From assembly GCA_030740295.1 (NCBI GenBank), contig JASLXP010000298.1, positions 1 through 16,657 of the forward strand: DNA of 16,657 nucleotides. Reading direction: 5' to 3'. This DNA comes from Planctomycetota bacterium. GTDB taxonomy: Bacteria; Planctomycetota; PUPC01; JACPCR01. The position numbers were made by a program, and so were the translations under genes. Positions within the stretch are counted from its first letter, which is position 1; the number at the start of each line of letters is the position of its first letter. Shown here one piece after another: positions 1 to 8,229 of this stretch. The notes under the pieces were generated by a model. The model was not told where the DNA came from. It searched no databases and worked only from the letters and a program-made list of their open reading frames with translations.

Positions 1-936
1 TCCGTTTGCGTACTCGAACGTGAGCTCCCAGTCGATGGCGGTATTGTAGAGCCCCTTCTCAGGAAAGACGCCGTGGCCTTCCACGCTGACAGGCCCCGTG
101 TGCTCCGTGTTGTTCCCCCACTGAGCGATGTCGTTAATGTGTGCTCCCCAATCCGTCAGAAAGCCGCCGGAGTAATCAAAAATCCACCGGAAGTTAAAGT
201 GGCATCGGGCTGGGGTGTATGGCGCTTCTGGCGCAGGTCCGAGCCACATGTCGTAATCGAAGTGCTTCGGGACCGGCTGAGGCTGGTGGCCCTTGTTGTT
301 GCCACGAACGCCGCGCCCCCGTGGAAGCTCCGTGCGAATGGTGTGTAGTTTGCCGATGCGGCCGTTGCGGACCAGCTCGCAGGCCCGAAGAAAGTTGTGC
401 TTCGACCGGTTCTCAGTCGAAGTCTGGAAGACTCGTCCGTACCGCCGCACGGCATCGCTCAGAACGCGGCCTTCGTGAACGGTAAGGGTTAGCGGCTTTT
501 CACAGATCACGTCCTTCCCCGATCGCACGGCCGCGAGGGAGGGCAGCACGTGCCAGTGGTCAGGAGTGGAAACAACGACTGCATCAACATCGTCCCGTGC
601 GACGATCTCCCGCCAATCGCCGGTGGTGAAACAGCCCTTGAACGTGCCGCCCCTTGCCTTCTGGCCATAGTGTTTTAACACGATCTGATGCGCGCTGTTG
701 AGCCGTTTCGCATCCACGTCACACAGAGCCACTACCTGCGCGTCCGAATGATGCAGGAACGACCTGAGATTGACGCCGGTTCCGTGGCTGCCCGTGCCAA
801 CGAAGCCGAGGGTGATCCGGTTACTGGCGGAGACTTGCCTGTCTGCGCTCCACACGCCCGGAATGGCCGATGGTAACGTAGCGGCAAGCGCGGTGTTCAA
901 GAAGTTGCGGCGGCTGATGTTGGTTTGTGTTGCCAT
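1..936 (-). CDS. Gfo/Idh/MocA family oxidoreductase, Tat-exported, 3' end beyond the window
   Basis: An open frame runs from the ATG at 936-934 to the left edge (312 codons, no stop), so the C-terminus is missing. Residues 8-13 read SRRNFL, a twin-arginine motif followed by a hydrophobic stretch to about residue 30, which predicts Tat export. A Rossmann motif GFVGTGSHG lies at 44-52 (GxGxxG = G47, G49, G52). EKP at 146-148 is the usual substrate/cofactor-site motif, and TDWGAHINDIAQW at 261-273 is typical of the secreted planctomycete-type subfamily. These mark an NAD(P)-dependent sugar or cyclitol oxidoreductase; the substrate cannot be told. A purine-rich stretch (gggtgaaagc) lies just before the ATG. 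The gene is divergent from the large PQQ protein and separated from it by repeats. Family confidence is high; the specific reaction is unknown. Confidence 0.93.
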   Translation of the reverse strand, partial: MATQTNISRRNFLNTALAATLPSAIPGVWSADRQVSASNRITLGFVGTGSHGTGVNLRSFLHHSDAQVVALCDVDAKRLNSAHQIVLKHYGQKARGGTFKGCFTTGDWREIVARDDVDAVVVSTPDHWHVLPSLAAVRSGKDVICEKPLTLTVHEGRVLSDAVRRYGRVFQTSTENRSKHNFLRACELVRNGRIGKLHTIRTELPRGRGVRGNNKGHQPQPVPKHFDYDMWLGPAPEAPYTPARCHFNFRWIFDYSGGFLTDWGAHINDIAQWGNNTEHTGPVSVEGHGVFPEKGLYNTAIDWELTFEYANG

Positions 937-1123
937 GCTTTCACCCATCATCGTCGTCCGGCAGTTATGGGAGGTCCATCTCTCTCGATGATAGAGCGTC
1001 CGTGTAAGCTCTGCAAAGCGGCAGGGCCGCTCGTTTCCAGGCGACGATTGGCTGAAGGCCGGCCTCTCGTTGACGCCCGCACAGCCCCGCTGCTAGGCCA
1101 CCAAGACGGAGTCGTTCTGACGG

Positions 1124-1338
1124 TTTTCAGGGGCGAAGCCCCGGGCTGTTTGCCTAGCCCAGCCCAACGGGCTGGGTGAATGGTACAACGATTTGAAAAG
1201 GGGCAACGCCCCGGCCATTTATGAGGAGGCCATTCATTGGGGCAAATGACCGGGGCGTTGCCCCTAAGGATGATCTGCCCGAAAACCCAGCCCGCTGGGC
1301 TGGGCTAGGCAGACGGCCCGGGGCTTCGCCCCTGAAAA
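1124..1338. repeat. 215-bp nested inverted repeat (MITE/REP-like)
   Basis: The outer arms 1124-1177 and 1285-1338 are reverse complements over 54 bp with 3 mismatches. An inner pair, 1199-1220 and 1244-1265, is complementary over 22 bp with 1 mismatch. The outer arms contain smaller hairpins of the form ggggcgaagcccc and cccagcccaacgggctggg; the inner arms contain ggggcaacgcccc. With looser matching (tgac + 2 differing bases) the outer arms extend about 6 bp outward. No clear target-site duplication is seen and no protein is encoded. It is probably a non-autonomous mobile or REP-type element, and as RNA would form a long stem. It could also end transcription from one or both sides. Confidence 0.85.
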
Positions 1339-1421
1339 TTGTCATTCAAATCCGTAAGATTGCCCTCGTCTCGGCCTGCCAGGCTTGCATTCATGCTCGA
1401 GAACGCTCCTGAAATTCCTTG

Positions 1422-1438
1422 ATCAACTGCCAGTTGAT
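1422..1438. promoter_or_regulatory. 17-bp perfect palindrome upstream of the PQQ-like gene
   Basis: The sequence atcaactgccagttgat has perfect 8-bp arms around one central base. It lies about 35 bp upstream of the chosen start at 1474 and its right end overlaps the upstream ATG copy at 1437. Its size suits a dimeric regulator's operator, but no matching regulator gene is in the window, so the role is inferred. Confidence 0.35.
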
Positions 1439-1504
1439 GATGAAACTCGAGCTTATTCCTTTCCTTGAGATCGATGATGAAACTCGAGCTTGTTTCTATT
1501 CTTG
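1436..1504 (+). repeat. 37-bp-period imperfect duplication containing the start codon
   Basis: The 19-mer gatgatgaaactcgagctt occurs at 1436-1454 and again at 1473-1491, with partial similarity continuing about 13 bp after each copy. Each copy encodes Met-Met-Lys-Leu-Glu-Leu. Because 37 is not a multiple of 3, the upstream copy is out of frame with the PQQ-like protein; a ribosome starting at 1437 would read MMKLELIPFLEI and then unrelated sequence to a stop at 1616. The second copy is the real start. Confidence 0.85.
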
Positions 1505-4500
1505 TGCCGCTGATCGTCACAGCATCTGCCGCTTCAGCAGCGGAAGAGTGGCCGGCCTACAGGGCAGACGCTGCACGCAGCGGCCAATCTTCGAACAAGC
1601 TGACATTTCCCCTTAAGCCGGTCTGGGAATATGAACCGGCCCAGGCACCCCGTCCCGCCTGGCCGGAACCCGGCACAGAGAGCAACCGACTCGACTTCGA
1701 TTACGGCCCCCAGCCGGTCATCGCTGGAGGGCTTGTGATTTTCGGCTCTACCGCCGACGATACCGTTCGGGCCTTGAGTCTGACGACGGGTAAACTCGTG
1801 TGGCGCTTTACGGCCGACGGCCCGGTGCGCTTCGCACCCCATGTCGCAAGTGGGCTGGTCTATGTCGCATCAGATGACGGCTTCCTCTACTGCCTGGACC
1901 TGACAACCGGTAAAGAGAGATGGCAGTTTCAGGCTGCACCCGGGAACGACAGGATTATCGGCAACGGGCGAATGATCTCGCGCTGGCCCTTGAGGAGCGG
2001 GGTCCTGGTCGATGATGGCGTTGCTTACATTACGGCCGGGGTCTGGCCTTCTGAAGGGATCTTTGTGTACGCCCTGGATGCGCAAAGCGGCAAGATCATC
2101 TGGTGCAATGATTCGAGCGGTGCCCAATTAATGCCGGGCAAACACCTCGGCGCGTGGGAGCTCTCCGGCATTTCCCCTCAGGGCTACCTGGCGGCCTCTG
2201 GCAAGATACTGATCGTTCCGACAGGCCGAGGGACTCCCCATCAATTCAACCGCCAGAGCGGGAAATTCCTCACGGCAAATCACTCGGGCATGCTCGATCC
2301 TCGTTACGGCAAGTTGTTCTCGACCAGGGGATACTCGAGCTTGACCTTGTCCGGAGGCGCGTGGTCCATGGTTGTGGAAGAAAAGGGCCTCTTTCTCTCA
2401 GGTGGGCGCGCCGGGTACGGCTCTGCCACATTCTTGCTTCACGGTTCTCCTCTCCCCGGCAAATCAGCCATCAGAGAGCCTCCATACCCGATGACTGCCC
2501 GGCACGGAAGACGGGCGGTCATCACCGAGAAGCGCTGTTTTACGAGCCCTGGGCTCGCCCTGATCCTGGCTGGTAATGCTCTGCTGAAAGGCGACAAGGG
2601 AATTCTGGAAGCTCGTGATACTATCACCGACGAGGAGGTGCTGAGAGAGACATTCGTGCAGGATGAGGTCCGTGGACTGGCCGTTGCCGACGGCCACCTG
2701 GTTGCCGGTACGCGCCTGGGAAAGATCGTCTGCTATGCTGATTCGGGCAAGACAGGTGATGGCCCGGCAAAGAAAATTACGGATCGCATCTCGAAGCCGA
2801 AGCAAACTTCATCAACGACCGGTGAAGACATCGTTCACCGGATGATCGAGCGCAAGACGACCAGAGGGCACGCGCTGATCATCGACCCAGGAGATGCCGG
2901 AATCGCAGAGGCCCTGACAAGGCAGACGGACCTCCAGATCATCATCCTCATGATGAGCAAGGAGAGGGTCGAGTCAGAACGTGATCGTCTGCTGACCACA
3001 ACCGGTCTTTACGGCTCCCGTATCGCGATCCACCACCTCGAAGACCTTTCAAGGCTGCCCTTCGGCCCCTACTTTGCCAACCTGGTCGTCGTGGCAAATC
3101 GTGACAAGAGAACTTCCGCAAAAGAACTGTACCGCGTGCTGCGTCCCTGTGGCGGAGTGATGTGTTTCGTAGGCAATGCCACATTGGGTGCATTGAGATG
3201 GATGTTGGATGGCGGAACGCCTCGCGAGGAGATCAGCAAATGGCAAGGCTCCGATTTGGTGATTCGTGGAAAACTCCCGGGCGCCTTTGACTGGGATTCC
3301 AGGGCCGTCGGCAAAGGCAAGTCAAGCTTCCCATGGAAAAACCTGAAAAGCTCCGAAGCGATCATCGATCAACGGGTCAAGTGGCCACTTGAGCTCCTCT
3401 GGTTCGGCGGGATGGGGCCGGCTCTCATGGCCAGTCGCCACTGGAGTCCATCGACGCCGGTTCCGGCCAATGGCCGCTACTTCGTCGTCGGCCAGCATCA
3501 TGTTGTTGCCGTCGATGCATACAACGGCACTGTCCTGTGGAAACAAGACGTCCACAACGCCACTACGAGAACAAGTCCACGCGCAGCCGCCAGGGGAGTC
3601 AAGCACATCTCGGCCCCCTCCACAATAAAGAGCCTGTATGCCAACGATCAGAGCGTCTACCTCAATCTTGGCGGCACCTTTATTCAGTACGATGCTCAGA
3701 CAGGAGAACAGGCGGCTCTTTACAGCGATTCTGCGATTGCACCGAATATCACCCTGGCCAAACCCCATTCGTTTGAATTGAGAGTCGACGAGGAACACAC
3801 CGGCACTATCACCATCAGCAAGAATGACGAAGGCTTGAAGCTGGTACTGCAGACGAAAGATCCGGTCGTGACCTGGCACGATGAATGGGAGCTCTTCTTT
3901 GATTTTCGCCCCATTGACCGCCGCTTCGGCACCTATGGAAAAGAGACTTTTCAAGCCCTCGTCCACACTGGCGACCAGGACTATTACAAGAGGAAACGGA
4001 ACCTGGAAGTCAGGTATGGCGCAGGGACCGTTAGGCCGCAGTTTGCGATCGTCCGCAAGATCATCGATTCGGGGATTGAGGTCACACTCACTTTGTCGTG
4101 GGAAGAAATGAAAAAGCTGACCGGTAAGAGGCCCTTGGGATTAGGTTTCTCGGCAACCTTGAATGGCAGTGACGCCACCGCCAGGCTGGACGGTCGCAAG
4201 AATCTGCTGCACAGGGCTTATCTTACCGGCACTAAGAATGCCCCGGCCCTCAATCAGGGCTGGCCAAACCTGTCCTTGGGTACTGTTGCAGAGGCTGACA
4301 ATACGGCAGGAGCCCGGAAAGGCATTCGGCCCCTCGCAGAGCTGCCAAAGGCCGCCTCAGACTGGTCCCTGCGTCCGGCTGAGGATCAACTCAAATGGCG
4401 TCCAGACCTGGGCCAGCGCCTCCACCCCTTGACCGGAGAGCCAGGACGAAAGGTCTACCGCCGATCCTACGGCTGCCGCGTCACGCCGATTGCATCAGAA

Positions 4501-5931
4501 TCGATGCTCTTTTTCCGATCGAGCTCCCTGGGTTACTGGGATGTGGAAGACGATGCCGGGCTCCGCAACTTTGGCGGGATCCGTCCTGGATGCGGCGGCG
4601 GCCTGCTGCCGGCGTTAGGCCTGTTTATAGCCAGCGAATCCAGCAGTGGATGTGCCTGTTCATACAGTTTCCAGACCTCCCTGGCACTGGTTCCCGCGGA
4701 ACGCCGCAAGAACGAAGACTGGGCACTGTTCTATGACGAATTCCCGGGCGAAGAGGTGAAGCAGATATCACTTAATCTCGGAGCTCCCGGTGATCGGCGG
4801 GATCAGCAGAAACAGTTGTGGCTGGGATTCCCCCGCCCCCGCGTTCGACCCTTTGACCCGCATCCCGTCTATGGCGCCAACTTGGCAATGGAAGTTCCCG
4901 TATCCGCCAGGGGCACAACAGGCTTTACACCGCACCGGCAGAATGCGGACCGCATCCCCGTCGGTAATACGGGGCGACCGTGGATATACGCCTCCTGTTA
5001 CCGGGGGCTGAAGAGGATAGTGTTTGACCTTCATCCGGTCATGCCCTGGACTTCGCGGGCCACTGCCCGCCCGCCGGAACTCGATGGCAAACTGAATGAC
5101 CCATGCTGGCAGGAAGTCGAGCCGCTGCTCTTCACTCCTGAGAGCACACCGGCCTACATGAGGCACGATGAAAACAACCTCTACATCGCCTTCCGGCAGG
5201 AGCAGGCATTTGATGTCGAGGGCAACCGGATCAAGTGGGGAGAGACCGTTCACGACGATGACGCGGACATCTGGCTGGGCCGATCATTCGAGCTCTACTT
5301 CACCAATAACATCGGATACTACGATCCCAGGACGCCGCCAAGGCAAGCGAAGATCTGTCTCCACTTTGGCATCTCTGCATCGGGGGCCAGGTTTGACTCC
5401 TTGTGGCAGCACGAGCCTGGACAGAAACGCGATTTAACGGAGGACATCACCTGGAATAAGAAATGGCGGGCAGAGGTCAAACTGGAGGGAAATGTCCTGT
5501 CAGGAGAGTTCGCCATTCCACGGGAGCTCTTTACGAAAGCAGGTATCAAGACCAATGCCGGATTGCAGATGGTCCTGGGCAAGCACCTCGCTGATTTCCA
5601 TGGCGCTTATCAGAATTGGGCAGGATTCAGAAATGTGGCATTGGATGACCAGACTCATCAGGCAGCCAAGTACACCGTACGGCTCCATTTCGCCGAGCCC
5701 GATGACGTTCCCATTGGAGAACGGATTTTCGATATCGCCTTGCAGGGAAAAGTGGTCGCCGAAGGCGTCGACATAATCAGAGAAGCCGGAGGCAGGAACC
5801 AGGCACTGGTAAAGGAATTCAAGAACATCTCAGCCAGGCGGGACCTCACCCTCGAACTGCATCCGAAAGCAAAGCTGATGACCAGCAAGACGATTCCCAT
5901 TGTGAGTGGCATCGAGGTATTCAAACAGTAG
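1474..5931 (+). CDS. Secreted PQQ-like beta-propeller protein with embedded methyltransferase-like domain, CBM9-like segments and malectin-like C-terminus
   Basis: Read from the ATG at 1474 (a second ATG follows at 1477; TTG at 1465 is also in frame), it is 1485 aa. A signal peptide covers about residues 1-23 (hydrophobic core, AASAA then EEWPAYR). Residues about 25-440 are PQQ/BamB-type propeller repeats (ALSLTTGKLVWRF, CLDLTTGKERWQF, ALDAQSGKIIW). Residues about 463-569 resemble a Rossmann SAM methyltransferase, but motif I is IDPGDAG and the acidic residue after strand 2 is absent (ILMMSK), so activity is doubtful. Propeller repeats resume near 640-750 (AVDAYNGTVLWKQ). A CBM9/DOMON-like segment spans about 757-931. 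A conserved Cys region follows (C1040, C1060, C1062 in the CACSY context). A second CBM9-like domain lies at about 1200-1390, and a malectin-like end (YTVRLHFAEP) from about 1400. Likely an extracytoplasmic carbohydrate-binding protein; the substrate is unknown. The 14807-16657 gene is a paralog. Confidence 0.9.
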   Translation: MMKLELVSILVPLIVTASAASAAEEWPAYRADAARSGQSSNKLTFPLKPVWEYEPAQAPRPAWPEPGTESNRLDFDYGPQPVIAGGLVIFGSTADDTVRALSLTTGKLVWRFTADGPVRFAPHVASGLVYVASDDGFLYCLDLTTGKERWQFQAAPGNDRIIGNGRMISRWPLRSGVLVDDGVAYITAGVWPSEGIFVYALDAQSGKIIWCNDSSGAQLMPGKHLGAWELSGISPQGYLAASGKILIVPTGRGTPHQFNRQSGKFLTANHSGMLDPRYGKLFSTRGYSSLTLSGGAWSMVVEEKGLFLSGGRAGYGSATFLLHGSPLPGKSAIREPPYPMTARHGRRAVITEKRCFTSPGLALILAGNALLKGDKGILEARDTITDEEVLRETFVQDEVRGLAVADGHLVAGTRLGKIVCYADSGKTGDGPAKKITDRISKPKQTSSTTGEDIVHRMIERKTTRGHALIIDPGDAGIAEALTRQTDLQIIILMMSKERVESERDRLLTTTGLYGSRIAIHHLEDLSRLPFGPYFANLVVVANRDKRTSAKELYRVLRPCGGVMCFVGNATLGALRWMLDGGTPREEISKWQGSDLVIRGKLPGAFDWDSRAVGKGKSSFPWKNLKSSEAIIDQRVKWPLELLWFGGMGPALMASRHWSPSTPVPANGRYFVVGQHHVVAVDAYNGTVLWKQDVHNATTRTSPRAAARGVKHISAPSTIKSLYANDQSVYLNLGGTFIQYDAQTGEQAALYSDSAIAPNITLAKPHSFELRVDEEHTGTITISKNDEGLKLVLQTKDPVVTWHDEWELFFDFRPIDRRFGTYGKETFQALVHTGDQDYYKRKRNLEVRYGAGTVRPQFAIVRKIIDSGIEVTLTLSWEEMKKLTGKRPLGLGFSATLNGSDATARLDGRKNLLHRAYLTGTKNAPALNQGWPNLSLGTVAEADNTAGARKGIRPLAELPKAASDWSLRPAEDQLKWRPDLGQRLHPLTGEPGRKVYRRSYGCRVTPIASESMLFFRSSSLGYWDVEDDAGLRNFGGIRPGCGGGLLPALGLFIASESSSGCACSYSFQTSLALVPAERRKNEDWALFYDEFPGEEVKQISLNLGAPGDRRDQQKQLWLGFPRPRVRPFDPHPVYGANLAMEVPVSARGTTGFTPHRQNADRIPVGNTGRPWIYASCYRGLKRIVFDLHPVMPWTSRATARPPELDGKLNDPCWQEVEPLLFTPESTPAYMRHDENNLYIAFRQEQAFDVEGNRIKWGETVHDDDADIWLGRSFELYFTNNIGYYDPRTPPRQAKICLHFGISASGARFDSLWQHEPGQKRDLTEDITWNKKWRAEVKLEGNVLSGEFAIPRELFTKAGIKTNAGLQMVLGKHLADFHGAYQNWAGFRNVALDDQTHQAAKYTVRLHFAEPDDVPIGERIFDIALQGKVVAEGVDIIREAGGRNQALVKEFKNISARRDLTLELHPKAKLMTSKTIPIVSGIEVFKQ

Positions 5932-6193
5932 CGCCTGGCCGCTGTTGTACCGGACGGCGTTCCGATACTGTCTGAAGAGCCGCCTCTGTGGGCGTCAGCT
6001 TCGGCATTTCCACGAACAAGGTCTCGAACCAGGAGCTGCGTAACCGTGACGTCGGGTCCCTGCCGAGACGACTCAGGCATCCCGCCGAGAAGCGTAGCGT
6101 ACGCGAAGCAACCGAATGGGGATTGCATGTCGCTAATCGGCGTGTCCATCGCCGTCTATCTGCCTTACGGCCTGCCTGTGCGTGCTCCGGTCG
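5932..6193. other. Intergenic region between convergent genes, weak hairpin
   Basis: 262 bp between the stops of two converging genes. An imperfect hairpin lies at 5947-5968 (arms gtaccgga and tccgatac, one mismatch), without a following T-run. It could be a weak bidirectional transcription end, but I do not call a terminator. Nothing else recognisable is present. Confidence 0.4.
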
Positions 6194-7921
6194 CTAGAAG
6201 TTGAATACAGCGTCCAGATCCTCATCAGGAACATCGAAGACAACGTTATGCGGCGCCAGCGGCTCCTCCTTGAAGAAATCAGGCAGGCGGTCGTCCGCGG
6301 CGGTGAATCCAGCGGCCGCGTTGAATTCACGTTCGATCTTCAACACCTTTTGGCCCAATGCGGAGATGTCATCCGCGCTGAGTTCCCAATCGTACTTCGC
6401 GTTGAGCATGTCCCGGATCGCGTCCATGGCCTCTGGACGGTCGAGGATGCAAAACGCGGTGAACAGGCACAGCCCAGTACAATCCAGCGCGGCCGTTGCT
6501 ATCTGGAGACCTCGTGAAAGGTCGGCCTGCCCTTCGGGTCGGAGCGGGTCCACGTCTCCACCCACCTTCAAGATGTTCGGGGCGACCGAGTAGCCGACCG
6601 TATGGTCCGCTCCCATCGTAGAAGTCGCATACGTGACCCCAATGCCTTTGATGCCCCTGGGGTCGTAGGCGGGGATCCCCTGGCCCTTGACCACCGGTAC
6701 ATTCGGCACGCCAAAGACCCGGCCGGTCACTTCCGCTCCGCTGCCCAGTATTCTGCCGAGCGGTGTACCCTTTCCGACCTCGTGGAGGAGCTCGATGGCA
6801 CCTTGTGCATCTCCGAAAGCTTTCACACCGGCGGCCATAGCCACCCCGATGGCAACCCCCATTTCAATGGTGTCCAGGCCGTAATCGTCATCCAGGCGGT
6901 CCATCTGCGCGATGGCGTCCAGATCATCGATGCCGCAGTCAGCGCCATGTGCCCAGACGGTCTCGTACTCAGGCCCTTTTGTCAGATACTCTCCGTTCTC
7001 GTCGTTGTAGATTCGCGAGCAGCGCATGACGCACCCGGGCAGACACGCATGGGTGGCGGTGCCTTCGCGTTCGAGAATGGTGTCACGCTGAGTCTCGCCG
7101 CTGATCTTTTCCGTACCCTCAAAGTTGCCGTCAGAGAAGTTTCTTGTGGGGTAGGCCCCGGCTTCGTTGATGACGTTGGCGAGGACGTTCGTGCCGTAAG
7201 TCGGGAGCCCTTCACCTGTCACTGGATGCTCGCCGAGCAGTTCGGTGAGTCTCCGGGCTGCGGCAAGACATGCATCGGGATCGTGGACAGAGACTTTCCG
7301 GTCCCCGCTGTCCACCACGATAGCTTTGAGGCCTTTCGATCCCATGACCGCGCCCAGGCCTCCGCGGCCGGCGTGTCGGGTGGGTCGGTTTTCCCGGTCG
7401 GTGACGGCGATGCTGGCAGCGGCAAGTTTCATTTCACCCGCCGGACCGATGGTGATGTACGAAGCTTTTTCCCCGTAATCTTCCGTCAGCTTCGCCACCG
7501 CATCGTAATTGCCCATTCCCTTCAGGGCATCGGCGGAAACCAGTTGGGCTCCATCCGGCGTCAGGACCAGAGTGTAAAGCGCCCCATCCGTGGGCTGGTT
7601 CTCAACCACGATGGCAGCGATGCCCAGCCGGGAGATCTCCGCGCTGGCCGTGCCACCCGCATTGCTCTCTTTGATCGTGCCAGTCAGGGGGCTCTTGCCG
7701 CCTGCGGACAGCCGGCCGGATGAAGGCGCGGTCGTTCCCGATAGCAGGCCCGTAGCGATAACAAGCTTGTTTGAAGGACCCAGGGGATGGCACGTTGGCG
7801 GCACCTCCCCGTGGACAATAGCTGAAGTCAGGCCGCGTCCTCCCAGTCCTTTGTAAGGCTCTGGCACCTCCTCCATGGTCACGGTCAAATCTTTCATGTT
7901 GGCTCTACAGATACTATCCAT
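6194..7921 (-). CDS. Aldehyde:ferredoxin oxidoreductase family protein (tungsten/molybdenum pterin enzyme)
   Basis: A 575-aa protein, close to the usual ~600 of this family. Known members oxidise aldehydes to carboxylates in the cytoplasm, passing electrons to ferredoxin, using a bis-pyranopterin tungsten (or Mo) cofactor and a [4Fe-4S] cluster. Visible signatures are GLGGRG at 25-30, the cofactor-region motif GRGGLGAVMGSKGLKAIVV at 185-203, three cysteines C293, C297, C301 (CLPGCVMRC), and a distal CTGLC (C481, C485) matching the fourth cluster ligand. The first cysteines are spaced CX3CX3C rather than the CX2CX3C of Pyrococcus furiosus AOR. The N-terminus is slightly short but begins with the family's NMKDLTV strand. 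The start is fixed by AGGAGG six bases upstream. No MoaD-like or ferredoxin partner gene adjoins it. The natural aldehyde is unknown; presence suggests anaerobic or microaerobic metabolism. Confidence 0.95.
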   Translation of the reverse strand: MDSICRANMKDLTVTMEEVPEPYKGLGGRGLTSAIVHGEVPPTCHPLGPSNKLVIATGLLSGTTAPSSGRLSAGGKSPLTGTIKESNAGGTASAEISRLGIAAIVVENQPTDGALYTLVLTPDGAQLVSADALKGMGNYDAVAKLTEDYGEKASYITIGPAGEMKLAAASIAVTDRENRPTRHAGRGGLGAVMGSKGLKAIVVDSGDRKVSVHDPDACLAAARRLTELLGEHPVTGEGLPTYGTNVLANVINEAGAYPTRNFSDGNFEGTEKISGETQRDTILEREGTATHACLPGCVMRCSRIYNDENGEYLTKGPEYETVWAHGADCGIDDLDAIAQMDRLDDDYGLDTIEMGVAIGVAMAAGVKAFGDAQGAIELLHEVGKGTPLGRILGSGAEVTGRVFGVPNVPVVKGQGIPAYDPRGIKGIGVTYATSTMGADHTVGYSVAPNILKVGGDVDPLRPEGQADLSRGLQIATAALDCTGLCLFTAFCILDRPEAMDAIRDMLNAKYDWELSADDISALGQKVLKIEREFNAAAGFTAADDRLPDFFKEEPLAPHNVVFDVPDEDLDAVFNF

Positions 7922-7927
7922 ATGGGA

Positions 7928-7933
7928 CCTCCT
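7928..7933 (-). promoter_or_regulatory. Strong Shine-Dalgarno (AGGAGG) of the aldehyde oxidoreductase gene
   Basis: On the minus strand AGGAGG is followed by six bases and then the ATG at 7921. It decides the start of this gene. It is the only textbook Shine-Dalgarno in the window; the other genes have weak or partial ones, which may mean stronger translation here. Confidence 0.85.
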
Positions 7934-8120
7934 GGGCAGATTCGGGTAAGCGGATGTTTGAAAAAGGACCTGAATTTAATACAGGGCGATGGTGGCTCGC
8001 GATGCGTCCCCTGAGCGTTACCGGGTAATCACACTCTCGCAGTTCCGATATACTACGATTTCCAGCCAGCCGAATCCAGACCTGTTTACGGGTGCAAACT
8101 CTGGGAGGCATCGTAACCCG

Positions 8121-8176
8121 AATTCTGGCGAATCCGGCTGCAGCCACTAACTCATGTTCATCCAATTCTGACGAAT
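8121..8176. promoter_or_regulatory. Paired ATTC-N4-GAAT dyads, possible operator
   Basis: aattctggcgaat (8121-8133) and aattctgacgaat (8164-8176) match at 12 of 13 positions. Each contains the inverted half-sites ATTC/GAAT separated by four bases. The copies are 43 bp apart, about four helical turns, and lie 54-109 bp upstream of the beta-helix start. This geometry would suit cooperative binding of a dimeric regulator. The evidence is two copies only, so a chance repeat is possible. Confidence 0.3.
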
Positions 8177-8229
8177 AGATCCAACATACCAGCCTCGGTT
8201 CTAGCGCTCTTGCCAGAGTACCAACGACA

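Larger units (their letters stand above)
937..1473. other. Divergent intergenic region between the oxidoreductase and the PQQ-like protein
   Basis: 537 bp without a convincing gene. It should hold the promoters of both divergent genes, but I cannot point to clear -35/-10 boxes. Its centre is a nested inverted repeat (1124-1338) and its right end holds a 17-bp palindrome (1422-1438) and a duplicated start-codon segment. Short open frames here simply follow the GC-rich palindromes on either strand and show no family similarity. Confidence 0.8.
7922..8229. other. Divergent promoter region between the aldehyde oxidoreductase and a beta-helix protein
   Basis: 308 bp separating two genes that point away from each other, so both promoters must lie here or nearby. 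Apart from the AGGAGG site and two similar dyads (8121-8133, 8164-8176) I see no convincing promoter boxes, RNA gene or conserved small ORF. The minus-strand open frame that crosses it overlaps the start of the beta-helix gene and has no recognisable content. Confidence 0.7.

Noticed and set aside
3322..3966. 214-codon open frame on the minus strand
   Set aside because: Antisense to the large PQQ-like gene, whose domains continue unbroken across this stretch.
5947..5968. Rho-independent terminator after the large PQQ-like gene
   Set aside because: The hairpin is short, has a mismatch and lacks a T-run, so it is mentioned only as a weak hairpin.
6602..7723. 373-codon open frame on the plus strand
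   Set aside because: It lies wholly antisense to the aldehyde oxidoreductase, has no recognisable domain, and is explained by the high G+C of the true gene's third codon positions.
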